This document shows positions 10,170 through 23,347 of a stretch of DNA of 64,000 nucleotides, piece after piece. The translations under genes were made by a program, and so were the position numbers. Below the pieces are notes generated by a model. That model worked only from the letters and a program-made list of their open reading frames with translations. It was not told the origin of the DNA and did not search any database. Each line of letters begins with the position of its first letter. Within the stretch, counting starts at the first letter, position 1. The stretch is taken from positions 4,154,001 through 4,218,000 of the forward strand of contig NC_135201.1 in assembly GCF_050948175.1 (NCBI RefSeq), in the 5' to 3' direction. The DNA is from Xylocopa sonorina. Taxonomy: Eukaryota > Arthropoda > Insecta > Hymenoptera > Apidae.

Positions 10170-13100
10170 TTAGATTTATACGAGATCAGCTGTCCAAAGA
10201 AATTTACGCAATTCCGAGTCGGCGGCTGTTAATGAACGTTTGCCAATTTTCACTGTCTGTCAGAATGCGGCAACAATCGAATCGAAATCGCATGCAAAGG
10301 CAATGAGAATCGAATCCATAATGTCAATGTATTCTTAGTTCGTTCAATGATCTTCGCTAAGCAGTTCGTTTAAATGCAGCTTTGCTACTGTAAACATTTT
10401 ATTATCTGTCGCTCTTTTCGCGGAGTAACCTCACGATTGGTACAAATACGAGTAAACAAACGTCATTAGTTCTCATCTTTCGTCCAATCTTTTCGCATTA
10501 ACTTTATCGCTCGCAGACGTTTTTAAATAATCGGTCAAAGACCAACATACGGTTAAAAGAATCATATTGAGCGAAAAAGTTTTAGCAATCGTCAGCTTAG
10601 TCTTTTATTTAACGCGCGAAAATACGTTCCTACAGGCTATGCAAACTATACTACCAATCGTAAGGATTTAATCGCTCGAGATCAAGGTCAAGATTGGCTT
10701 CATTTTCCTATGGTGTCGAATACAGCCTCGTACCGGTTTCAATCGGTTTCGCGTTACCATAAAGTTCAATCGGTTAACACAGTTCTCTCTTCTACCACAT
10801 GTATCTCTACGTAATCGTGTCACTTCTGTGAATCTGTTACACGCGGTTCTAGCATGGTGCATCCTTTCAGGTTATGTTCCTGGAAGGTAACGAACGAAAT
10901 CATACAATTCTCGTCTAGAAACAAACAATCCTCGTTTCATTCTTAAACGGTGATTTAAACATCGTATCGTATCGCCAACAAAAGTGTTGTCGGATTTATT
11001 GCGCGTGAATCGACAGTGAAACTGGCATTTCGATTGTGTGTACTCGGAAAAACTTGGTAGATGCTACACAGTGTCTTTTAGCGTTACGATAACCAAAAAA
11101 ATGATAATTCCAAACAGGCGAGTTAAACAAGATACTCAATGGGATCGGGTAAATATTGTTGCGCCCCGAATTGCTTACCACGAATAGGGAAAGGTTTCGT
11201 TTGAATGGTATCCGAACTCGGTGGTGTGTAATGCATCTTGATTTTCGGATCGGTCATTCTACGACACCACGTAGATATGTTCCGTTCCCGAATCAGAAGT
11301 TGTATGCCTCCTGCGCGGCTTGTCTCACGGGCCCTCCTCTGGTGATTGCAAGCGAAAGAATCATCCGAGTCTTAATTTAACGAGGCCAAACGTGCACCAC
11401 GTATATATGTCACTCATTAAACACGTATGAAAATATCCTGCGATAGTCTCACTGTCACTGCGACCCCGTCCTACGATTCATATCCAGAGGACCACGTCGT
11501 GCGTTGAATCCAACATTATCACGGTACGGCTGCAAGGGTAATGAGCAAATACGATAACGGTGGCTCGCTTTACAACCTCATTGAGACGGCTGAGCGAGAG
11601 AGGAGAGAGAAGAGAGGAGAGCCTTTACGCGCACCTACCGTCCGTCGGGAAGGTCCGTACTTTAGTACGCGCCGCGCTACGCACAGTCCTCGAATCGTAG
11701 AGCGATTATTATTACGTGCAGATCGTGGTGCGGGGAAATTTGTTCACCAGTAACTCTCATTATATGGCTCCGTCTGCTTTTTACGAGGCGGCTGTTCGAT
11801 GTTCGTCGATCTTCCTGGGTAACAAGGACCTTCTGCTTCGCGAACGAAACGGAATTTGGTCTCGAGGGACGGTCGACCCGTCGAGCAACGGTGGTTACTC
11901 GCTGCGTTGCCACTCGAGCGTTTATTGTCAATTCGAATGAAATTTGTAATAAACACCACTGTTACACAAGATACCGCCTGGCCAGTCTGTAGCCTCGAGA
12001 ACGATCACGCGACTTCTCTTGACGTCACCTTATTCTTTTCGAACCGATTCCTTCTGGTTCGATGCAGAAAAGCGTAACCTATCTCGGACGAAGGTAATTC
12101 TATATTTTATAGCGCGCGTTGGAAATGATTTCCGATGAATAATGGTGATGTACACGCGGTATTGTGTCGAGTCGTGAGGACTCAAGCGAATCCCCGCTCG
12201 TTTCGCCGTTTCTTACCGCAACCAATAGGAAGCGTTCGCAGATGGATCAGTGACGAATAGGAATGCGTGATTCTAAAAAAGTTCCCAGTTCCAAAGTACC
12301 TGTTACAGTCGATTCGGAGGACACGGTTTTTCACCGGATTTAATACATTTTATTACGTTAAAATATTATTGTATTTAATTCCATATGATCCAGCATCTTT
12401 TTTGCGCGCGATTCGACACCGTTCTTTTTTTTCTCAGCTGAGAAGAAACATCGAATCGATCAAAAAAGCCGCGTCGTTTGAGTGGCTGTTACGAGTACGA
12501 ACGTAGAATCACATTAAAAAGAAAAGAAGAAAGGAGGTTACATTATTGTATAAAAATGATTAATGATCGTTGTTATATTTTATAATTGCATTTGTACTTT
12601 GAACGAAATCTTTCTATTTGCAAAGGGCGAAATATAAAATCATCAAATCGACCAAAAGTCGGTCAAAAAAGCCGCGTCGTTTGAGTGGCTGTTACAAGTA
12701 TGTATGTAGAACGATATTCAAAAGAAAAGTAAAAAAGAGATGTTACATTATTATATAAAAATTATTAACGATCGTTATATTTTGTAATTGCATTTTTACT
12801 TTAAACGAAATCTTTTTATTTGCAAAGAGCGAAATATAAAATCATCAAATCGACCGATGGATGTTTCAGAGCATGACGAACTGTTGGTAGATCTTTTAAT
12901 TGAAATTAAATGGTGGATAAACGGCGATTATAAAGGAAGAACGGTATTTGTTTGATATCGAAGTATCGAACCAGATACTTTCGAGCGCCGGTATTGCAGT
13001 GCAGAAAGGTGCCGATAGAGAGCAGAAATACCTCTATGGTTAATTATCAGTACTATCAGTCGCGATCCAATAAAGTAAAGCGCGACGGCTGTGCTATTAG

Positions 13101-14063
13101 AAAAAGCAGAGAAAGTTATTTGATACGCTCAAATTTAAAAGGTATTTACACGGATCGAGCTTTGTCATCGGCTAAGATAGAAGCTACGCTAAGGCACACA
13201 GTCGAATATAGAGGGGCGAAAATTTGGACGTTTAGAATGGAGATGCGCTTACCTAAAATTGGGCGTGTGGCACCGCCTTTTTCGCCTACTCGTCATTCTG
13301 TTACATTCATGTGCTTTTATGTCGTTCCACACTTCCTACACGATTGATTATTATGGCGCAAATGATATCTTTGTTCTCGTTGTAAATAGAATACATTTCT
13401 GTCTATTTCGTTTTAACGCTTTCCTTCACCCGCATTCGAAGGTGATGAATGTATAAACACGACAGAGAAATCAAATGTTACTCTATACATCAAGATAGTT
13501 TTTAATTCTTGTTTGAATTGGTTTCGTGTAAATTTACAAAATTTTAATGGAATTGTTAATGCATACGTTAGAACAGTATATTCGTATGCCATTTTTCTAT
13601 AACCATTTATATTTATAAGAGAAAAATGATTATTGCAACAGGCAACAGTTGATTCCTTAGCTTTTGTTGTTTATGCTAATTCTACGAAGGAGATGATTAA
13701 GTTTTGTTCGGTAATATGCATGATATCTCTATGTGCAATTATTTGTTATAATGAAAATTATGTCCAACTTGCCTTTGATACTCTAAATACGATATTAAAT
13801 CAATAAATATAATTCATCTGTGCTATATAGATGAATGTAAGTTAAGTAGAATATAAGTAAATGTACACTCCTGACACTGTTTTTAGATTTCTCACGCTGA
13901 CAACAGTGGTTTCACATCCTGCCTTTCTTTAATGTAATTTCTTTCAATAATGCTTATTTCTGGGAACGCTTTTTAGTTCAGTGGATATATGGTAAGCATT
14001 TGTATAAAATGTGTTACTTTAACGCTAAACCTTTCTTATGTAATTTCAGACAGAAGAAGCAAA
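10170..14063. other. Intergenic region between PFKFB and RalA 5' ends
   Basis: No convincing coding exon. The two flanking genes diverge, so both promoters and any untranslated first exons should be here. 11560-11760 is purine-rich then CpG-rich. A 203-bp tandem duplication occupies about 12458-12856. The acceptor at 14048-14049 shows that RalA has at least one upstream non-coding exon. Confidence 0.4.
12458..12856. repeat. Two-copy direct tandem repeat, unit about 203 bp
   Basis: The run TCAAAAAAGCCGCGTCGTTT begins at 12460 and again at 12663. The following text stays alignable (TTACATTATT, ATTTGCAAAG, GCGAAATATAAAATCATC) up to 12651 in copy one and 12855 in copy two. The copies differ by scattered substitutions, so this is an old duplication. 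Confidence 0.85.
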
Positions 14064-15266
14064 ATGTCAAAAAAGCCTGGTACCACTCAAGCAATGCATA
14101 AGGTTATAATGGTTGGTAGCGGAGGTGTTGGAAAGTCTGCTCTCACATTACAATTTATGTATGACGAGGTACATGTAACTTATAAAAATTACATATAAAA
14201 GGGAACGTGCTGTTTATTGATATATTGTTTTTTTGTTACATGCGTAAACTAGTTTGTGGAGGACTATGAACCTACGAAGGCAGACTCTTACAGAAAAAAA
14301 GTTGTATTAGACGCAGAGGAAGTACAAATAGATATATTAGATACTGCAGGACAAGAAGATTATGCAGCAATACGAGATAATTATTTTAGGAGTGGAGAAG
14401 GATTTCTTTGTGTATTCTCTATAACAGAGGATGATAGTTTCCAGGCTACTCAAGAATTTAGGTGAGTAGTAAATAGTTGGGTACAAGTATATATGAATGT
14501 GGAATTTTTGAAATAAAAATGTACTTTTTTATTCATAGAGAACAGATTCTTAGGGTAAAAAACGATGAAAACATTCCATTTTTATTAGTGGGAAATAAAT
14601 GTGATTTACAAGAAAAGAGGAAAGTTAGTTTAGCTGAAGCTAAAGCCAGGTCTGCACAATGGGGTGTTCCATATGTAGAAACTAGTGCCAAGACAAAAGA
14701 AAATGTTGATAAGGTAATTGAATGATCAATATTTGATTAGCAATTTTTAATTTTTGTATAACACTGTATAGATAATAATGGAAAGATATTCTTTAAAAAG
14801 TTAATTTTATTGGCTGGTTTTAATAATGATAAGGTTCATATAATTATAAATGTATGTAAAGAAATGCACATGCGTCATTGATACTTTTGCTATATTGTCT
14901 GAAGTTTATTATAGATTTTAGAACACAGACATTGCGCAAGACATATTTATTTAGCTTAATTTGCAATTTACTATACATCTTATTTCGTTTGCGACACAAT
15001 ATCGTTTTACAGCTTTTGCACACATAGTTTGCAGCTTTTTAACGAATACATTCTAATACATATATGTGTATCGCATATTTCTTTTATTTTGTAAAGCACC
15101 TTTTTTCAAGCCTCGAAGCTTTGAGATGGCATCAATTGCACATTTCCAGGTATTTTTCGACTTGATGCGTGAAATAAGGTCGCGCAAGATTGAAGACAAA
15201 TCAGCAAGCAACGGTCGTGGAAAGGACCGTGCCAAGAGGAAGAAAAAGAAGTGCATTATTCTCTAG
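14064..15266 (+). CDS. Rala: Ras-like GTPase RalA, main isoform
   Basis: Four coding exons, 14064-14168, 14253-14461, 14539-14713 and 15150-15266, give 201 residues. G1 is GSGGVGKS, switch I is FVEDYEPTKADSY (the Ral effector loop), G3 is LDTAGQEDYAAIRDNYFRSG, G4 is VGNKCD and G5 is ETSAK. The C-terminus VFFDLMREIRSRK leads to a polybasic tail and a CIIL prenylation box, predicting geranylgeranylation and membrane attachment. Ral acts through the exocyst (Sec5, Exo84) and RalBP1 in vesicle delivery and signalling. An acceptor at 14048-14049 places the ATG 15 bases into its exon, so the 5' UTR is spliced. The exon at 15883-15987 is an alternative to the last exon and is listed separately. The long AT-rich stretch to about 16.6 kb, with an AATAAATAAA at 16617, is probably 3' UTR. 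Confidence 0.97.
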
Positions 15267-15882
15267 GTTTGCTATTTTTTTTGCACTGTTTTATCTTTCA
15301 TAAACGGAGAATTGGATGATGACTTAGAAATTTTCTGCGTTGCAGTACTCTTTTCACTTTTTTCCGAACCTTAAATAAGTATGTATATGTGCAATTATCA
15401 ACAGGTAACAATTATACCAGAAGTATCAACCTTCTGCCAAGAGTGTCTTTCACAGGCATGTACAAAAGAAGATTTCTTACATAAATTTCGCTTGTTATGT
15501 TGTCCTTTGCTTATGCCTGAAATACTGCGTATGCATGTACACAATTTGAATTCATTTTTATAAAGTGGACTTTAAAAAGAGAGATTGTAATTTACAAGAC
15601 ATTGAAAATTTTTACGACACCTAAATATAGCTTATCGCTACGCATGTTTATTTTGATGGAGCAATTATACTACTACTATACTGTATTTATATTTTACTCA
15701 ACATATTTTCTGCTACATCTTAATTATATACCGATGTAATTAATAATATCGAGAGCAAAGAAAAGAATAGGAAATTGATTGTTTGTATTAATATTGATAA
15801 TATTGGGTCCAGTTATTATCTAATGATCTTTAAACACTAATTAGAAAAAGAACTGAAAATCGACGGCTTATCTGTATTACAG

Positions 15883-15987
15883 GTATTCTTTCATTTGCTA
15901 CGTGCAATAGCTGCGCGTAAAGCACAGGAAAATCAAGGAGACGGAAACGAACGTAAGAAGAAAAGAAACTGCTGCATTTTGCTCTAA
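15883..15987 (+). CDS. Rala: Alternative last coding exon of RalA (second C-terminus)
   Basis: About 620 bp downstream of the normal last exon, a TTATCTGTATTACAG acceptor is followed by a 34-codon open frame that starts in the same phase as exon 4. It reads VFFHLLRAIAARKAQENQGD, then a basic run and CCILL before the stop. VFF-L-R-I--RK aligns with VFFDLMREIRSRK in exon 4, a basic stretch follows, and the last four residues CILL form a geranylgeranyl-type CaaX box. Spliced to 14713 this gives a 197-residue Ral with an intact GTPase domain and a different hypervariable region. That the exon is functional is inferred from phase, homology and CaaX; expression is not shown. Confidence 0.8.
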   Translation, partial: VFFHLLRAIAARKAQENQGDGNERKKKRNCCILL

Positions 15988-18773
15988 CAGACATAAAACA
16001 ACGCGTATAACTTCTATAAAGGAACGACTTCTCTAATTGAAAAATCCTGAGTAAGAAAAGTGTATTTATATACGAACATATACATATATATATATATATA
16101 CATACACTCATACAAAAGATAATTTTCTGACACTTTACAGTGAATTGAAAATAAAAATAAATATGAAACAATATTACATTTTTGAGGACACACATAATTT
16201 ACACATTATTTAATAATCATCATATTAAGAGTTGTAAACTTTGTACTCTTTTTAATCAAAGTACTAATTAATTAATTTGTAATACACTATTATTGTTAAC
16301 TTATTTTATTATCTTTAATTTATATCGTATAACTATTATTATCAAAGGAGGAAGAGTAAAAGTTTTCAATAGTGCACAAAGTTACATTACATATTAGAAA
16401 ATGATTTAAACATTTTTCATTGCTAATTGGAGTGCTGAAATATGTATGTATTCAATTATTAAGTCAAGTAATTATAAAAAAAATGGGAGTGTTGAAGAGG
16501 TTGAGAAGAAAAATGTGTATACATATATACATACATGTTCATGTAACATATATGTCTATGTATGTATATGTTATACATGTATAACTATGCACAATGCTTC
16601 ATGGCCATTCAATGGTAATAAATAAAAAATGCAAATATTATAGAAATGTTGTAATTAATTTTATTTGCAAATAAAATCACTATCCTTCATTCATGTATTT
16701 TGTATATTTCTTTGAGTCCTTAAAAATGATTTCAGCACTCTTGCTTTAAGCTAGTATATTTAAAAATGTCAATTGCCTTGATTAGCTTAAATTAATAAAT
16801 TTTTAACGACAGTTGTAATACTGTAAAGTAAAGAATCAACATGCTAATTAATCTACACCTTCGTTTATTCATAGTATCTTGTAACTCTAATTTACAGCAT
16901 GCAAATATGTACAAAATTGAAATATTATTTATTATTTTTACGTTGCAATGACTTAGAATTCTAAATATTTGAAACTTTCAGATGATAGCAAAATTTCACC
17001 TTGATTTTCAGAAAATGGGCAATTTTTATTCTTAAAAGCATTGTTACAAATGTAAAAGCATAGATGAAAAATATTTAAATGGTGTTAAATATTAGCATTA
17101 TTATTTTTCATATTTAATATTTATAAATTATATGTAATTCGTGTTAAATGCAATTCAAACCGACCGTCATATTTGTTTGTGTTAACAGATCTCTATGTTA
17201 AAAAGTTATTGAAAGTGTACATACTTTAAAATACGACCAATTTATCACGAATATATACTTCTGTTATTGAACAAGAAACCCAATTGTATGAAAAATATTG
17301 TGTCTATAAATGAATAGATTTCAATAGACTGAAGATGTAATTAATACTACTTATCAAAAAGACTTGAACCTTTACGAGGTGCATTTATTTATGAAAAAAT
17401 GAGAGAAAATCTTGATATTATATTTACAGTTTCTCAACTACTACTATAAATGTATACACGTGTATGTATTAATAAGTATTGAAATTTTGCGAAATCATTA
17501 TGGTTTGAAACATATCTATTAATAACTTTTAGAGGATAAGTAATATTTTTTGTGCATTTGAGTTTTGATATTTTTGTACTATTGAAATTAATTGTGCCTT
17601 TTTAAGTGTTCAATATTAACGAATTGAGATTATTCATATATTAGCATTTTTTAAAAAGGTTTAACCAATGCGTATTAGTTCATAAATAAACTCATTCTGC
17701 GAGCATTTGTATATCATTATGCATTACAGCTATATATATATATATATATACCATAAATAGTATACATGTACACACATATATTATTAAGGTCGCTGTTCCG
17801 TCATGAAATTAAATCATTCTTTATGTAATTATCATGCACTGTTATCTGTTATTTAACTATACATTTATAGTTTTTAATAAAACATGTATTTTGTATAAGT
17901 TAGAAAAGAGCAATATTGTACACAAATTTTACGCATTATATGTTGTAAAATACCAAAAATGTATTACTAATTAATAAATTAGTTAAACTATGCAAGATAT
18001 AGATGTAATGTTAGCGCAATATTACATTTATTATTTTGTTTGCACGAAAGTATAAATTCTCATTCTTTTTCTAACTTTATAACAGTATTTTCGTTCGCTC
18101 AAATTGTATATTATTATTTTAAATACTAGAGAATGTATTTCTATACAACGTGTGTTTACTTCAAAAGTGAGATATAATTGTTTCATTGTCAGAAAGGATT
18201 TTAAAAATCCCTCCAGTATGGGCGCGCTAATATATACGCGCTATAGTAAGAACGTACTGCGAATACCTAATAAAAATATTGGCTGTATACAGCAACTGTT
18301 TGCGTTACATTTATAATATTTTGTTATCTTCTTTGTTTGCGTCTTATTCTAAGGTGTGGAACAACTCCTCGAATGATTGTAGATCGCCCTATATATTTCT
18401 TTTCGAAAATTCTAAGCGTCTGTATTTTTTAAACACCCTGTGTATAAAATGCGACACATATATAACTGGACAACATTGTCGGACGTCCAATCGAAAAATT
18501 GAATATATAGGATTTTTCTGATTATCCCTGCGGTTCATTAATGTGCAGATGTGCCAATTTTTTGCAAAGTAATTAAGGAAGCTGAACAGGAAAAAAGTGT
18601 CAGATTTGAATGAGAACGTTTAACAAAACTAATATGTTTGAGGTTAATGAATATTTTTTAAGGCCAGAAGTCAGAGTTTTGCCATACATTATCGGTTTCT
18701 CGTTCTTTTAGGCGAACAATTAGAATAATGTTTGTTTATTTTTGCTGTCAAAATTTGATGAAGCAGCAATAAA
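15988..18773. other. AT-rich 3' UTR and intergenic DNA
   Basis: No coding signal. It includes the RalA 3' UTR (AATAAATAAA at 16617), simple (TA)n at about 17730-17755 and the MIOS 5' region. Confidence 0.5.
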
Positions 18774-21700
18774 ATGAGTAGTATTAAACTGGATGTACAG
18801 TGGTCTCCGGTTCATGCGAATAAATTTATTACATGGGGCACAGAGATCTGCCTCTATGAAGTTATACAAGTAAAGGACAATAATAGACAGTTATGTGAGT
18901 TAACGTAGTTTATAGAATTCATTCGACTCGAACATGAAGTTTAGCAGAAGAAATGATGTATATTTTTATTTCGTAATTCCTTTCACAGACACGAAGATTT
19001 CTGATTGCACGGTTGCTCATTTACTAGCTACAAATACCAATCATCATTATGTCAAATGTATTGATATATATCCACAATTAGAACCAGATATTTTATTAGC
19101 TGTTGGACAAGCAAATGGCAAAGTTGTTTTAACTACGTTTGGTCCGACAATTTTCGATTCTCAAGGCCTCAGTGGAAGAGAACTAGGTGAATTGATTTAG
19201 GTAAATTGTCATTTTTATGTTTGACTATGTTCATAAATTGTTACAGTTCCAAAACATGCAAGACAATGCAACACAGTTGCTTGGAATCCTATAGATACAA
19301 ATTTAATTGTGTCTGGATTAGACAAACATAGTAAAGATAGTTCTATTTTATTATGGGATATAAATAAAGGCCTACAAGGCTCTGAAAGGCTACATCATCA
19401 CAATGCAGCGCAGACAGATTCTGTGAGACCCATTGCTGAAGTCAGCGTTTCTGAAACTGTACACTCCATTGCCTGGTTTAAGCATGAACAGAAATGTATG
19501 GTAGTTGGTGCTAATAACAAGCAATTAAAGATCATTGATTTTAGAGGTATTTAAAAGATGGTACTCTCTCATTGTTGCTCATGCATTATTTTCTATAATC
19601 GAATTGTTTCATGTTAGATTCTGCAAAGGTAATTAACACAGCAGCAACTAAAGCAGTTTATAATGTATCAGTGAATCCACACAATAATTATCATTTAGTT
19701 TCAAGTATTGATAATCAAGTAACAATTTGGGATACAAGATGCTTTGAGAAACCTGTTTTAACATTATCTCAAAGCAGACAAATTACTAAGGTTCTATGGT
19801 GTCCAACTAGGCATAATCTTTTAGGTGCTTTACAAAAAGACTCAGGTAGTGAACATTTAGACACATTTAAAGCATTAGTAATTGAATGAATAAATATTAA
19901 ACATTTATTTTTCATACAGTTACATTACATTTGTATGATATTCAACACTGTGGAATCGGTGGAGGAGAAGATACAGAACCTGGAGCATTAGAAAGGACAG
20001 TCGCACCGCCTTGGCATAGTCCTGTAAGCTTTTCATGGCATCCAACACATGTGAATAGATTGTTGGCAATATCTCAACAAGGTTTAGCTCTATTATTGTT
20101 GACCTCTAAAAATAAGTAGACAACAATCTTTAATACTGTTTTATCGTTTCAAAGGACTCACAGACTATACAGTTTGTGAAAGGATTACAGTAAATTGGTC
20201 AACGCGATCTCATCTTGCCTGGAATCATGCTTCTAAGTCATTTAAATATATATGTAGCAACGATAATATTTACAAAGCTCTCGATGATATTTCTATTCTA
20301 ACGAAAACACGCGCGACTTCGGAATATGGATTACTTGTAAGTGAAAAAAAGACATTCTGCGATTTATATCATAAAACAACTTCCATACCTATGTTTATAG
20401 CCAGAACTGGCCCAAAACGGTGAATTGGCTGAAAATGATACTCTTAAGAACTTATGGCAATGGCTATACTTAAGTCGCTATTTAGTAGAGGATGGCACTA
20501 TACCAAGCGCGGATAATAAGCATCCAGGTGTCAGGTAAATTAGGGATTTTTTAAATATTGTATTTGAAACCTCATAAAGTAACGTGTGTTGATGTTACAT
20601 AGAACAGTTTTAAAACTAGATGGCCAGCAAGGATCTAACAATGGTTTCTCGAAATCGGAATTAATCCATCGTCCCTGGTCGGATATAGGATCTAATCACA
20701 CGGCAAAAATTTACAGGTGTGAAATACGAACAAAATTTACGGTATCAAGATTTTTAATAAAACATCACGTTGCAGATCATCAGACAGGGATAAAGGACTA
20801 CTTTTATGTGGTTGGAGATTCGATAAAGACACGAATACCCTTTACGATAGTTTATTCTTAGAACGATTGGAAAGAGAAGGGGCATATCCACGAGCAGCGG
20901 CAATAGCAGTATTCAATTTATGTTTGCGGCAGGCAATTGAAATTTTAAATCGAGGCGCTAGTAAAATGTCGATATCTACAAATTTAAATATCGTTGCTAT
21001 GGCTTTATCCGGATTTTCGGAAGATAGGAATAGTATGTGGAGAGAATCATGTTTGAAATGTAGATCTAAACTCTCGGATCCTTATTTAAGAGCAACCTTT
21101 GCTTTTCTAACGGCAGACGATTCTTATGAAAATGTTTTGGTAACTAATTACATATAAATCTTTCTTTTATTAAACTAATGATAGAATATAGGAAATAAAT
21201 ATTTATAGAATGAAAGCGGTATGGCAGTTGAGGACAGAGTGGCGTTTGCACTTATGTTCCTGTCAGACAACAAATTAAGTGAATATTTAAAGAAACTAAC
21301 ACAGAAATTAACAGATGAGGGAAATTTAGCTGGTTTTCTTTTAACAGGTTTGCATGATTCAATGAGTATTACGTGCCCTACTGTGTGAGATATTTACTTA
21401 TTACATATTGTAATTTAGGAGCCAGTTTAGAAGGTATACAATTATTGAACCGATATCTAGAAATTAGCGGTGATGTTCAAAGCTGCAGCCTAATAGCTAT
21501 TAGAGCGTTCACACCAAAATTGCTACAGGAAAATCAAGTACAAGTCTGGATTACTAGGTATTTTTACATAAACAATACATGTTAAAAAAATTTGTTAAAG
21601 AGCAAATAATTCGAAAAGTTCAAATGTTTAGTTATAGAAATCTTTTGAATGCCTGGAAAATGTGGACTCAAAGAGCTCATTTTGATATCGCTATGCGATC

Positions 21701-22445
21701 GTCGACGAACGAGAAGCCCTCGCAACAGATATACGTCTCTTGTAATTTCTGTGGCAAAAGTATATCTGCATTTATGCAAGGTTTAAGCAGAGCAAGAGGA
21801 CCTTTTGGTAGATTAGGAAGTACACCAAATAAATTAAAGGTAACACATTTTAGCTACTATATTGTTACAATTATTAAATAAACGTGATTACAAATTATAT
21901 GAAATATGCGTATAAAAATATTAGTATTATTGTTCGTTGTGAAGAAAATGGTAATATCTTTCTTTTGGTGAAATGGTAATATATCTTTCTTTTGTAATTT
22001 AGATGTCTTCATGTCCGAATTGTCGGAAGCCACTACCGCGATGCGCAATTTGCCTGATGCACATGGGTACAGTAAGTGGACTGCAAATGACGACATCGAA
22101 CATTAATAGGAGTGAAGAATGTGATAATAAATTAACAGAATTTAGTAATTGGTTCACATGGTGTCAAACATGTAGGCACGGCGGTCATGCTGATCATATT
22201 ACACATTGGTTTCGGTAATATTATAAATTTAATACTTTGTTCTATATGCGTTTTATCTTTTAAATAATTTATTATATTTCAAATACAGGCAACATTCGGA
22301 ATGTCCAGTAACATCGTGTACATGCAGATGCTTCTCCTTAGATGCGTCGTGTAAAATAACAGTGGGTATAATACAAACAAAAATTACACTTTTATTATTA
22401 AATAATACTTACAATATACATTACAGTTCTAGGCTTTCGGTTTGA
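18774..22445 (+). CDS. MIOS: GATOR2 complex protein MIOS (missing oocyte)
   Basis: Fourteen exons: 18774-18894, 18989-19186, 19247-19546, 19618-19845, 19920-20081, 20155-20336, 20401-20534, 20603-20716, 20776-21139, 21209-21347, 21419-21557, 21632-21839, 22003-22214, 22289-22445. The lengths sum to 2658 nt, giving 885 residues (human MIOS is about 875). The N-terminal WD40 propeller shows LLAVGQANGKVVLTTFG, PKHARQCNTVAWNP, SGLDKHSKDSSILLWDI and TIWDTRCFEKPVLTL. A helical middle follows (AAAIAVFNLCLRQAIEILN, NIVAMALSGFSEDRNSMWRE). The C-terminal zinc domain has VSCNFCGKSIS, SCPNCRKPLPRCAICL, WFTWCQTCRHGGHADHI and HSECPV-SCTCRC. MIOS, with WDR24, WDR59, SEH1L and SEC13, activates TORC1 by opposing GATOR1 at lysosomes, and in flies it affects oocyte fate. 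The last exon may read through to 22445, or splice at a GTGGGT after 22359 to give a stop two codons later; the choice only alters the tail. Confidence 0.96.
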
Positions 22446-22619
22446 CTGTGTATTTCGTGGAAACAGCATGAATGTTAAAAGGAAAATAATATCGAATCTT
22501 GTGTCTTATTAATCAGATTCTACTTAATTTTGTTATAAAAAAAAAATAACTTTCAACTAGAAATACATGTAAAAATAATTGTATTCTTATAAAAAAGTTC
22601 CAATCTGTCTGATAACAAC

Positions 22620-23347
22620 TTAAAATGCTGTATCATAATCAGAAAACCTCCATTTCTTTGGCCCCAATATATTCAAAATGTCCATCATCTCATTATACTG
22701 TTCAACATCTGTAAAATCAAGTCTATCATCTCATACTGTTCAACATATTATCTGATGCATTCGATGTACATAATATATATAATATAACACATTGAATTGT
22801 ATATTTACCAAAGTCTTCCGTCATACTGGGAGGGAATAATATGTAATTAGTGCACTTCATTGTGCATTTTGATTGCAAAGTTCCACTAACTTCTATGTAA
22901 CCTCCGGCATTGCCATCAATTGGTTCTGGCAAAGATACGTTAATCTGCACACCATCAGTTGTCATTAATTCTAAATTTTGTCCGCTTGAACTTTTCTAGA
23001 AACAGAAATGACAGACACATAATTAATTAATGCCACAAGTTTTAATAAGAAAAGTTCTGAACTCATGTAGTCAAATTATAAACTTGACATCGTCAAAGAA
23101 CAATAGATTCGCGAATGGATTCATCTTGAATATCCAAATGGAAGTTTCAATGGATTATAAGTATTATATTTTCTGACAAATTGTATACATATCTTTGAAT
23201 ACGATATGCTTTAGTGTGGTACTACAAAAATTTTCACGTGGAATTAATATCACGAACGAAACTTACGTTTCTGATAGTACCAAGTAAAAATACTTGTTCT
23301 CCAATATTCTGTGCCAAACGGCGACCATCAATGCGTCGTTTCATCAT
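22620..23347 (-). CDS. RPA3: Replication protein A 14 kDa subunit (RPA3)
   Basis: Three exons, 23347-23267, 22995-22809 and 22708-22620, code for 118 residues (human RPA3 has 121). It begins MMKRRIDGRRLAQNIGEQVF and has the OB-fold strands VFLLGTI, NLELMTTDGVQINVSLPEP, GGYIEVSGTLQSKCTMKCTN and a C-terminal helix DVEQYNEMMDILN. In the nucleus RPA3 forms the trimer core with RPA1 and RPA2 on single-stranded DNA in replication and repair. The first of two adjacent ATGs is used as start. The stop is only 175 bp from the convergent MIOS stop, so the 3' UTRs probably overlap. The acceptor of the last exon lies in a small tandem duplication (see findings). Confidence 0.9.
22679..22758. repeat. Short tandem duplication across the RPA3 last-exon acceptor
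   Basis: On the plus strand CATCTCATTATACTGTTCAACAT (from 22684) recurs as CATCTCATACTGTTCAACAT from 22727, about 43 bp apart. The outer copy lies in the intron; the inner one is the start of the coding exon. Confidence 0.75.

Noticed and set aside
11541..11940. Overlapping open frames on both strands near 11.5-11.9 kb
   Set aside because: CpG- and purine-rich, stop-poor DNA in a probable promoter region; no recognisable protein.
12952..13347. 131-codon open frame
   Set aside because: No family similarity and no splice context; its composition looks random.
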